The translations under genes were made by a program, and so were the position numbers. 5,558 nt of DNA, taken from positions 1 through 5,558 of the forward strand of contig JAGWMT010000218.1 of NCBI GenBank assembly GCA_028871595.1, written 5' to 3'. Below the pieces are notes generated by a model, which was not told the origin of the DNA, did no database searches, and worked only from the letters and a program-made list of their open reading frames with translations. Source of the DNA: Elusimicrobiota bacterium. GTDB lineage: Bacteria; Elusimicrobiota; Elusimicrobia; UBA1565; UBA9628. Positions 1 to 4,862 of the stretch are shown here, piece by piece (the first letter of the stretch is position 1; every line of letters starts with the position of its first letter).

Positions 1-328
1 TGGGCTCGATGACCACGGCGGTGCCGTAGCACAGCACCTCGGTGGCGGCGCCCTTGCCGCCGATCTCGGTGGCGTCGTAGTGCATGCCCACCACGGCGTT
101 GGCGCCCATCTGCTGGGCGTGCTCCAGCATGGCGCTCATGGCGTGCTCGCGCGCCTGCTCGCACATCTCCGTGTAGGAACCGATGTTGCCGCCGATGATG
201 GACTTGAGACCTCCCAGGATGCCCTGGGTGATGGTGGGCGCGCGCACGATGATGCCGCGCACGACTCCCTTATACTCCTTGACGCGATAGCCGTCGATGG
301 CGAACGTGGTGGTGACGGGAAGGCTCAT
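1..328 (-). CDS. YbjQ/UPF0145 family protein (3' end cut by window edge)
   Basis: The visible 109 residues begin MSLPVTTTFAIDGYRVKEYK and carry the landmarks of the YbjQ/UPF0145 (DUF74) family: an early strand ending in YKGVVRG, a Gly-rich helix region (GGLKSIIGGNIGSYTE), a long helix with EQAREHAM and HAQQMGANAVVGM, and a final strand around LCYGTAVVIEP. Members are usually about 105-110 residues, so the stop should lie just beyond the left edge. The family forms small ring-like oligomers and is sometimes labelled heavy-metal-binding, but its biochemical role is not settled. No signal peptide is visible, so it is probably cytoplasmic. The ATG at 328 is chosen because GGAGGT (337-332) lies just upstream, with rather tight spacing, and a near-consensus promoter precedes it. 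It follows the Sel1-repeat gene by 62 bases on the same strand. Family assignment is firm; function is not. Confidence 0.88.
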   Translation of the reverse strand, partial: MSLPVTTTFAIDGYRVKEYKGVVRGIIVRAPTITQGILGGLKSIIGGNIGSYTEMCEQAREHAMSAMLEHAQQMGANAVVGMHYDATEIGGKGAATEVLCYGTAVVIEP

Positions 329-331
329 GGG

Positions 332-337
332 ACCTCC
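332..337 (-). promoter_or_regulatory. Shine-Dalgarno site GGAGGT of the YbjQ-family gene
   Basis: GGAGGT reads on the minus strand with three bases before the ATG at 328. It is the strongest ribosome binding site in the window and supports that start. The spacing is shorter than the usual optimum. It contrasts with the SUMF1-like gene, which has no such site. Confidence 0.75.
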
Positions 338-365
338 GATATTTCAAATCCGACGACGGCACCGG

Positions 366-394
366 AGTATAGGACGGGCCGCGCGCGCCGTCAA
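366..394 (-). promoter_or_regulatory. Sigma-70-type promoter for the YbjQ-family gene, overlapping the Sel1 stop codon
   Basis: On the minus strand TTGACG (394-389) is followed by a 17-base spacer and TATACT (371-366). The -35 box differs from consensus at one position and the -10 is the same hexamer found at the SUMF1-like gene. Transcription should start near 359, giving a leader of about 31 bases that contains the GGAGGT site. The -35 box includes the TGA stop of the upstream Sel1-repeat gene (393-391), so the promoter is embedded in the end of that gene. It would let the YbjQ-family gene be expressed independently of the genes upstream. Confidence 0.72.
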
Positions 395-1362
395 TGGGCG
401 GCGGTTTGGGCTTCGATCTTCTTGAGCAGCTCCTTGGCCTGGGGCTGGCCGTTGGCGTCCGCCTTGCGCAGCCACTTGGCGGCCTCGTTCCAATCCTGGA
501 AGGCGCCGCGGCCCTCGTAGCTCATCAGCCCGACGGCGTACTGCGCGTCCGGGTAATCCCGGTCGGCGGCCATGCGGTACCATTTCGCGGCCTCATTATA
601 ATCCACCGGAACGCCGCGGCCCTTTTCGTACAGCCGTCCCAGGTAATACTGCCCCAGGGCCATCCCCTTCTCATCGGCCGATTTCCGGATCCACATCAAG
701 GCGGCGGCGGGGTCGGCGGGCACGCCGCGGCCGGCGTCGTACATGTCCCCCACGCCCTGCTCCGCGGCATGGCGCATCCAGCCCAACGCGAGCTTGGGCT
801 GGAGCTCGGCGCCGTCGCCGTACCGGAAACGGCGGGCCAGTTGGTATTGGGCGATGGGCAGCCCCTTCTTGGCGGCCTCCAGGTACAGCAGCGACGCCTT
901 GAGATCGTCTTTCGGCACGCCCCAGCCCCGGCGCATGAGTCCCGCCAAAATCACCATGGCGAGGGCATAGCCCTGCGCGGCGGCCTTGCGGTTCCATGCG
1001 GCGCACTTGGCGAAATCCTCTCCCAGCACGTAGCCGTCGCAGAAGACGCGTCCCAGGACGTATTGGCCGCGCGGGTCGTTGTGGACCATGGCGGCGGGGG
1101 TGGCCTGGGCGATGGCCTTCTGGACCCACAGGTCGCCGATCCTCCGGTTCAAGGTGCCGCCCAGGCCCGACTCGTACAGGCCGCCCACGACGAATTGCAC
1201 CAGGAAATCCCCCGCCCGCGCGGCGGGCAAGGCGGTTTGCAGGGCCAGCGGGTAATGGGCGGACAGGTCCGCTTCCAGGGCGCGGTCCCCGGCGCCGGCC
1301 CAGGCATTCGATAATGCCGCGAGGAGCGCGACGGGCGCGACGAATAATCCGCGATGTCTCAT
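391..1362 (-). CDS. Exported Sel1-repeat (tetratricopeptide-like) protein
   Basis: The 323-residue protein starts MRHRGLFVAPVALLAALSNA, a signal peptide with a basic N-terminus, hydrophobic core and probable signal peptidase I site after AWA (about residue 22). The rest is a tandem array of about seven Sel1-like helical repeats, roughly at residues 54-90, 98-132, 133-169, 170-203, 204-234, 235-270 and 271-306. The best are AQYYLGRLYEKGRGV-like units (QYYLGRLYEKGRGVP; AAKWYRMAAD). Sel1 repeats form alpha solenoids that scaffold protein contacts, here presumably in the periplasm; no catalytic domain is visible. The fifth repeat lacks most of its first helix. I chose the ATG at 1362 over one at 1416 because it begins exactly at the signal peptide and because the 1416-1363 stretch is better explained by a small ORF in another frame, whose TGA overlaps this ATG (TGATG). 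No Shine-Dalgarno site precedes 1362, which suggests translation by coupling. The partner is unknown. Confidence 0.88.
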   Translation of the reverse strand: MRHRGLFVAPVALLAALSNAWAGAGDRALEADLSAHYPLALQTALPAARAGDFLVQFVVGGLYESGLGGTLNRRIGDLWVQKAIAQATPAAMVHNDPRGQYVLGRVFCDGYVLGEDFAKCAAWNRKAAAQGYALAMVILAGLMRRGWGVPKDDLKASLLYLEAAKKGLPIAQYQLARRFRYGDGAELQPKLALGWMRHAAEQGVGDMYDAGRGVPADPAAALMWIRKSADEKGMALGQYYLGRLYEKGRGVPVDYNEAAKWYRMAADRDYPDAQYAVGLMSYEGRGAFQDWNEAAKWLRKADANGQPQAKELLKKIEAQTAAH

Positions 1363-1487
1363 CAGCGCAGGGCGGCTTGCAGCGCCGCGCTCAGGAAACG
1401 TCGTTCGCGCTTCCACTCATCGGAGCCGGGCTTCAGGGTCGCGAGGTGGTCCAAGGCCGATACCTGGATCAGGGGCGGTCGCCTCAT
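1362..1487 (-). CDS. Small 41-residue ORF coupled to the Sel1-repeat gene
   Basis: An ATG at 1487 opens a 41-codon frame (it starts MRRPPLIQVSALDHL and ends FLSAALQAALR) whose TGA overlaps the ATG of the Sel1-repeat gene by one base (TGATG). Most third codon positions are G or C, as in neighbouring genes, and the frame is closed upstream by a TGA at 1520-1518, so this is a compact unit. The product is basic and probably helical in its C-terminal half; no signal peptide, membrane segment or known domain is seen. The arrangement is typical of translational coupling, and the Sel1 gene has no ribosome binding site of its own. A TATACT hexamer lies 9 bases upstream of the ATG, with no Shine-Dalgarno site. 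It could be a true small protein or a leader peptide that drives translation of the Sel1 gene. I do not recognise it. Confidence 0.5.
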   Translation of the reverse strand: MRRPPLIQVSALDHLATLKPGSDEWKRERRFLSAALQAALR

Positions 1488-1613
1488 GTGGTTCTGAGTA
1501 TAACCCCGGCGCGAAATTCAGGCCCGGGGCGGCGTGATGGAACTTTCATGGGGGGCGCTCCGTATGTATCGTGGGGCTTTGGGCCCTTGCGGCTCCCGTG
1601 TCCCGGGAATACA
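1488..1613. other. Divergent intergenic region
   Basis: This 126-base gap separates the minus-strand small ORF/Sel1 unit from the plus-strand coiled-coil gene and must hold both promoters. It contains the TATACT box at 1502-1497 (minus) and a weak plus-strand promoter near 1587-1615. An in-frame ATG at 1548 could extend the coiled-coil protein N-terminally, but the extra residues are Gly/Pro-rich and unlike the rest of the protein, so I treat this stretch as non-coding. Short G/C palindromes (GGGCCC at 1581, TCCCGGGA at 1601) are present without a clear role. Confidence 0.5.
1497..1502 (-). promoter_or_regulatory. Possible -10 box upstream of the small ORF/Sel1 operon
   Basis: TATACT reads on the minus strand and ends 9 bases before the ATG at 1487. 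It is the same hexamer as the -10 boxes of the YbjQ-family and SUMF1-like genes. No convincing -35 is found at 16-18 bases: the 17-base position reads GGGCCT, and CTGAAT is only 13 bases away. The site is therefore supported by the -10 and its position only. If used, it would give an mRNA with almost no leader. Confidence 0.4.
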
Positions 1614-1615
1614 AT
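1587..1615 (+). promoter_or_regulatory. Weak candidate promoter of the coiled-coil gene
   Basis: TTGCGG (1587-1592), a 17-base spacer and TACAAT (1610-1615) resemble a sigma-70-type promoter; the -10 differs from TATAAT at one position and the -35 keeps only TTG. The -10 overlaps the ATG at 1614, so if this promoter is real, translation must begin at the next in-frame ATG (1626), 10 bases downstream of the box. That would again give a very short leader, like the SUMF1-like gene. Confidence 0.35.
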
Positions 1616-1916
1616 GATCGAAGAAATGAAGCGAGATATCGAGAAGCTAAAAACGGACTTGGCCGACGTGCGCGGCACGACGCGGCGCATCGCCATGACG
1701 CTCATTCGCATTGAGGGCAAGTTCGACGACATGTCCGAGCGCATGGCCACGAAAGACGATATCAACTCCATCAACAACCGCCTCGACGACTTCACCGCCG
1801 ACATCCAGTCTGCCCGCCGTGATCGCGCTCTGCAGAGCGAGAGCTATATGACCCACCAACGGCGCCTGGACGACCACGAAGCTCGCCTCAAGCGCATCGA
1901 AACGCCGAAACCCTAG
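1614..1916 (+). CDS. Small coiled-coil protein of unknown function
   Basis: The 100-residue protein starts MIEEMKRDIEKLKTDLADV and is highly charged and predicted almost wholly helical, with heptad-like spacing of I/L/M in IEKLKTDLADVRG, IAMTLIRIEGKFDDM and the C-terminal HEARLKRIE stretch. A MATKDDINSINNRLDDF segment (about residues 44-60) is of a type common in short coiled-coil proteins of bacteria and phages whose function is unknown. No signal peptide or membrane helix is present, so it is probably cytoplasmic and oligomeric. The start is uncertain: ATG at 1614 has only a weak GGGA upstream, ATG at 1626 (96 residues) fits the candidate promoter better, and ATG at 1548 adds residues of atypical composition. 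The stop TAG overlaps the convergent ORF's stop in a shared CTAG. It stands alone on its strand; the next plus-strand gene has its own promoter. Confidence 0.7.
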   Translation: MIEEMKRDIEKLKTDLADVRGTTRRIAMTLIRIEGKFDDMSERMATKDDINSINNRLDDFTADIQSARRDRALQSESYMTHQRRLDDHEARLKRIETPKP

Positions 1917-2260
1917 ACGTTCGCGAACGACATCGTCCCAGGAGGCTGTCCTGCGGCGAAGGCCGGCTTGTCCTTCTCGAAGTCGTGGTTCAGGAGTTCC
2001 TTCTCCATCTTGGGATCTATCCCCAGATCCAAACCCTGAGCCTTGGCCTTGCGGGCTCCATCCTGGAGCTTGAGCATGGTGTCCGGGGTGGTTTTCGCGG
2101 GGCTCGCCGTGGGACCGGTGACGACGGTTTTGGGCTGGGCGAAATAGCGGCGGGCTTCGGCGCGCTGGGCCTCATCGAAGCGGTCCAGTTCGAGGGCGGC
2201 CAGCGTGAGTCGGAATTGTCCATTGACAGCTGTGAAAACGGGAATTATACTTGGCGACAT
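1913..2260 (-). CDS. Hypothetical protein, possibly a gene remnant
   Basis: From the ATG at 2260 the frame encodes 115 residues. I recognise no family. Residues from about 16 onward (QFRLTLAALELDRFDEAQRA, then ARRYFAQPK, a Thr/Pro/Ala linker, and a charged helical tail with KMEKELLNHDFEKDK) have G/C-rich third positions like real genes. The first 15 codons (AGT ATA ATT, GTT, ACA, GCT, AAT GGA CAA) do not, because this DNA holds the promoter of the divergent SUMF1-like gene. The ATG at 2260 also shares a CATG with that gene's start. No alternative ATG, GTG or TTG was found until ATG at 2077 (53 residues). It may be a short gene overlapping a promoter, or the 3' remainder of a longer gene whose 5' part was lost. 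The frame stays open upstream of 2260 to at least 2332, inside the SUMF1-like gene, where it is a shadow. Its TAG shares CTAG with the coiled-coil gene's stop. Confidence 0.45.
   Translation of the reverse strand: MSPSIIPVFTAVNGQFRLTLAALELDRFDEAQRAEARRYFAQPKTVVTGPTASPAKTTPDTMLKLQDGARKAKAQGLDLGIDPKMEKELLNHDFEKDKPAFAAGQPPGTMSFANV
1918..1929. repeat. Perfect 12-base palindrome at a convergent gene end
   Basis: CGTTCGCGAACG is its own reverse complement and lies two bases beyond the coiled-coil gene's stop, inside the last codons of the convergent hypothetical ORF. There is no T-run beside it, so it is not a standard terminator. It could be a small bidirectional stem or a protein-binding site, or chance in GC-rich DNA. 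Confidence 0.4.
2223..2251 (+). promoter_or_regulatory. Strong sigma-70-type promoter of the SUMF1-like/peroxidase operon
   Basis: TTGACA (2223-2228), a 17-base spacer and TATACT (2246-2251) form a near-perfect housekeeping promoter: consensus -35, optimal spacing, and a -10 with one mismatch. The ATG of the SUMF1-like gene begins at 2259, only 7 bases after the -10 box, so transcription should start at or next to the A of the start codon. The 7 bases between contain no Shine-Dalgarno sequence. This predicts a leaderless mRNA. The stretch is locally A/T-richer than its surroundings, as expected of a promoter. Confidence 0.85.
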
Positions 2261-2996
2261 GAACGCCAAATTGAGACGTGCCGCGGGCGGATTATTCCTG
2301 GCCGCGGCGTTGCTGGCGCCGCAATTCGCCAAAGCGTCGGATAAAACCCCTCACAAGACCGCCGCGGGCGTCGCGATTGATTGGGTCAAGCTCCCGGCGG
2401 GATCCTATCAGATGGGCTCCGCTCAGTGGAGCGACACCAGGCCCGTTCATAAAGTCACGGTGAAGCCGTTCGAGATGGCCAAGACTCCGGTGACCAATGG
2501 GCAGTACCGCGCCTGCGTCGCCGCGAAAGCCTGCACCCCGATCAAGGCCTGCCAAGGCTATCAAGCGGGGGAGAACATGCCGGCGACCTGCGTGAGCTGG
2601 GAGCAGGCGCACGCCTTCGCGAAGTGGGTCGGCGGACGCCTCCCCACCGACTCCGAATGGGAATACGCGGCGCGTGACGCCGGCCGCAGCTCGAAATATC
2701 CCTGGGGGAACGATCAGGTCACGCCGCGCGCCGTCTGCACGAACGCCAAGGCCACAACCCCGCAAGGGCTTTGCGATATGGCCACCGTTTGGGAGTGGGT
2801 CGAGGACTGGTACCATCCCAGCTACGCCGGAGCCCCGGCTGACGGCTCCGCGTGGGAAGACGCGGGGTGGGACCGCGTTTACGTCGGCGGAGGCTTTTAT
2901 TTCCGCGATAAGGACGGAAAACTCGTCACGCCATGCCGGCGCCTGGATCCCTCCACGCGCCGCGCCGAGCTGGGTTTCCGCATCGTCAAAGGCTGA
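2259..2996 (+). CDS. Exported SUMF1/formylglycine-generating-enzyme-fold protein lacking the catalytic Cys pair
   Basis: The 245-residue product starts MNAKLRRAAGGLFLAAALLA, a signal peptide with probable cleavage after AKA (residue 26). The rest is one FGE-sulfatase (SUMF1) domain, about residues 40-243: LPAGSYQMGS, PVHKVTVKPFEMAKTPVTN, CVSWEQAHAFAKWVGGRLPT, then SEWEYAARDA and YPWGN, GLCDMATVWEWVEDWY, RVYVGGGFYF and ELGFRIVK. True formylglycine-generating enzymes use two cysteines five residues apart shortly after the Gly-Gly strand; here that region (about 212-228) has a single Cys226. The usual DMxGNVWEW is also shortened to DMATVWEW. It is therefore probably not an active sulfatase-modifying enzyme but a SUMF1-fold protein with another role, such as binding. 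Seven cysteines remain after the signal peptide (86, 92, 98, 111, 160, 172, 226), suggesting disulfides. The start at 2259 is fixed by the promoter and signal peptide; no Shine-Dalgarno site exists. It is first gene of an operon with the peroxidase. Confidence 0.9.
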   Translation: MNAKLRRAAGGLFLAAALLAPQFAKASDKTPHKTAAGVAIDWVKLPAGSYQMGSAQWSDTRPVHKVTVKPFEMAKTPVTNGQYRACVAAKACTPIKACQGYQAGENMPATCVSWEQAHAFAKWVGGRLPTDSEWEYAARDAGRSSKYPWGNDQVTPRAVCTNAKATTPQGLCDMATVWEWVEDWYHPSYAGAPADGSAWEDAGWDRVYVGGGFYFRDKDGKLVTPCRRLDPSTRRAELGFRIVKG

Positions 2997-2999
2997 GCG

Positions 3000-4814
3000 T
3001 TGGTCGGTTGGGCGCTGTCCGCGGGACTAGCCCTCGCTGGTCTTTGTGGTGCCGCGCAAGCCGGATCGCCTCCGGAGGTCGCCGTGGATTCGTCCGCGGT
3101 CGAGGCGGCGTGGCTTCGGATCCAAGTCAGCGCGTTCAGGCCGGCCTCTGATCCTCCGCCCCCCCAGCACTCGGCCGACGAGGTTTCTCTCGGGCAGGCG
3201 CTGTTCTTCGATGCCGACCTTTCAAAAGACAAGAGCCTGAGTTGCGCCACCTGCCACATCCCTTCGCGCAGCTGGACGGACGGCCTTCCCCGCGCCCGCG
3301 GCAAGGGAATCGGCGCCGCGCGCAAGGAGCTCGCTCGAAACACGATATCGCTTCTGAACGTCCGCCTCCGCCATAGATTCTTCTGGGACGGCCGCGCCGC
3401 AAGGGTGCAGGACGCGGCGTTGATCGCCGCGGCGAACCCGGAGGAAATGGACACGCCGCCGGAGGTGCTTGCGAAAAAAATCGCCCGCTCGTCGAAATAT
3501 TCCAAATGGTTCGCCCGCGTCTATCCCCGAAGGCGCATCACGCCGGACCTGGTCGGCGAAGCGTTCGCCGCGTTCGTCGAAACCGTGCCCCGGGCGAATC
3601 CTTCGCCCTTCGATCGATTTTCCACCGATCCGGACGCGTTGTCACCCCTTCAAAAAGAAGGGCTCGTGCTCTTCACCGGAAAAGCCCATTGCCTGCGCTG
3701 CCACAACGGACCATCCCTGTCGGACAACAGTGAGCACTCTATCGGGCTCAAGGCCGACGGCGCCGCCAACCCCGGAGCGAACCCCATGATGGTGACGCCG
3801 CCGCTGCGCAATCTCGGCGAGACCGCTCCGTACATGCACAACGGAACGCTCGCGACGTTGGCGGATGTCGTGGATTTCTATGATCGCGGAGGCGACACGG
3901 GCGCCGGCCAGGCCCTCACCGGACAGGACCCCGACATCGTACCGCTCATGCTTTCCGCGGAGGAGAAGAAGGCCCTCGTCGCTTTCCTGGAGTCATTAGG
4001 GGACATCCCCCCTCCGCCCGCCCAGCGCTCGGCCCAGAACCCGCCCGCCCACGATGCGAGCCAAGCCGCGCCGCCGTCCGCGCCCGAGCGCTACGATTCC
4101 GCGCAGGCGGGCGCGCAGGGCTTTGCGGCTCCTTCCCCGGATCCCGAATCGGATGAGGACCGGGCCTGCGTGAAGTCCTTCACGTTCGAGAAGTTCGTCT
4201 CGCATTATTTCAAACCCGGCGCGGACCGCCAGGGAGAAGGCGAACTGCTCGAACTGCTCGCGTCCCATCAAGCGGCGGTCGCCAATAAGTCGGACGACCT
4301 CTCCCTCTGCGACGTCCTGGCGCCTAAGGGCACGGCGGACGACTCGATGACCGTTCAGAGATGCCGACAAGATGCCCTGCACATGATGCGAATCAAGGAT
4401 CTCGTCTCGCGGAATCCGCGCTTCCTCGACACCTGCGGCATGCACATGCCCGAGCTGGCCGATTACGGAAAGGCCGCATGCGCGGCGATCCTCTCCCACA
4501 TCGACGAACCCGCGCGCCTGTGCGCCCTGCTGGCCCAGGACGGCACCATCACGCCGAAGCAAACCGAGGCCTGCGTCTTCCACTTTTCCGCTTATACCCG
4601 CTTTCGGGAGCCCAACTACTGCGAGACGCTCGATCCGCCCCGCTTCGTGCGGGAAGAATGCCACGACGTCGTCGGCTTCGCCCGCGCGAGCGCGTCGGGA
4701 CGAGTCGACGACTGCGGGGACTCGGAGTTCTGCCGGGACATGCTGGATCCCGACGCGATCCGCGAATCCCTCTCCGGCATCCGCGACATCGCCTGCCTCA
4801 TGCCGCGGCGATAG
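3000..4814 (+). CDS. Exported di-haem cytochrome c peroxidase/MauG-family protein with Cys-rich C-terminal domain
   Basis: The 604-residue protein starts at a TTG, three bases after the stop of the SUMF1-like gene; AAAGG (2987-2991) is a plausible ribosome binding site. An N-terminal hydrophobic stretch (VGWALSAGLALAGLCGAAQA) looks like a signal peptide, though it lacks the usual basic residues. Residues about 34-335 form a CCP/MauG-type domain: ALFFDADLS, first haem site CATCH (82-86), FFWDGRA (127-133), NPEEM with the conserved acidic residue (149), second haem site CLRCH (231-235), and APYMHNGTLATLADVVDFYD (276-295), whose Met279 is the likely haem ligand. Such enzymes reduce hydrogen peroxide or oxidise protein side chains in the periplasm. 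They are usually about 330-350 residues. Here a Pro/Ala/Gln-rich linker (336-385) leads to an extra domain (390-604) with 12 cysteines but no CxxCH. I do not recognise that domain. Paired disulfide-linked helices are likely. Confidence 0.9.
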   Translation: MVGWALSAGLALAGLCGAAQAGSPPEVAVDSSAVEAAWLRIQVSAFRPASDPPPPQHSADEVSLGQALFFDADLSKDKSLSCATCHIPSRSWTDGLPRARGKGIGAARKELARNTISLLNVRLRHRFFWDGRAARVQDAALIAAANPEEMDTPPEVLAKKIARSSKYSKWFARVYPRRRITPDLVGEAFAAFVETVPRANPSPFDRFSTDPDALSPLQKEGLVLFTGKAHCLRCHNGPSLSDNSEHSIGLKADGAANPGANPMMVTPPLRNLGETAPYMHNGTLATLADVVDFYDRGGDTGAGQALTGQDPDIVPLMLSAEEKKALVAFLESLGDIPPPPAQRSAQNPPAHDASQAAPPSAPERYDSAQAGAQGFAAPSPDPESDEDRACVKSFTFEKFVSHYFKPGADRQGEGELLELLASHQAAVANKSDDLSLCDVLAPKGTADDSMTVQRCRQDALHMMRIKDLVSRNPRFLDTCGMHMPELADYGKAACAAILSHIDEPARLCALLAQDGTITPKQTEACVFHFSAYTRFREPNYCETLDPPRFVREECHDVVGFARASASGRVDDCGDSEFCRDMLDPDAIRESLSGIRDIACLMPRR

Positions 4815-4829
4815 CGCTGGCTGCCCGCG

Positions 4830-4856
4830 GCCCTCCGCTCCGCGGTCCCAGAGGGC
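4830..4856. terminator. Weak bidirectional terminator candidate between convergent genes
   Basis: In the 48-base gap between the convergent peroxidase and kinase genes, GCCCTC (4830-4835) can pair with GAGGGC (4851-4856) around a 15-base loop. A competing 6-base stem uses the two CCGCGG copies (4825-4830 and 4840-4845). Neither is followed by a T-run on either strand, so the call rests on position and pairing alone. Confidence 0.3.
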
Positions 4857-4862
4857 GCGCGA

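Noticed and set aside
394..1314. 306-residue plus-strand frame opposite the Sel1 gene
   Set aside because: It is the antisense shadow of a GC-rich gene: Gly/Val/Leu-rich, no recognisable domain, no promoter or ribosome binding site.
1363..1416. N-terminal extension of the Sel1 protein from an ATG at 1416
   Set aside because: It would bury the signal peptide 18 residues inside the protein, and the stretch is better explained by the 41-codon ORF in another frame.
996..1613. Long plus-strand N-terminal extension of the coiled-coil protein
   Set aside because: Arg/Pro/Gly-rich composition is typical of an antisense shadow of the Sel1 gene; real coding character begins near 1614.
1985..2344. 119-residue plus-strand frame over the hypothetical ORF and into the SUMF1-like gene
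   Set aside because: It crosses the strong promoter and then runs out of frame through the signal peptide of a real gene.
2994..2996. Genome-wide recoding of TGA
   Set aside because: TGA also ends the Sel1-repeat, small ORF and kinase genes at sensible positions, so it is a normal stop here; only local readthrough remains possible.
3000..3065. Lipoprotein signal in the peroxidase N-terminus (LAGLC)
   Set aside because: The residues before the Cys (A-G-L) do not fit a lipobox; an ordinary cleavage site after AQA fits better.
4241..4259. Tandem 9-base repeat (GAACTGCTC twice)
   Set aside because: It encodes Glu-Leu-Leu twice in a helix of the peroxidase's C-terminal domain and is too short to imply a repeat element.
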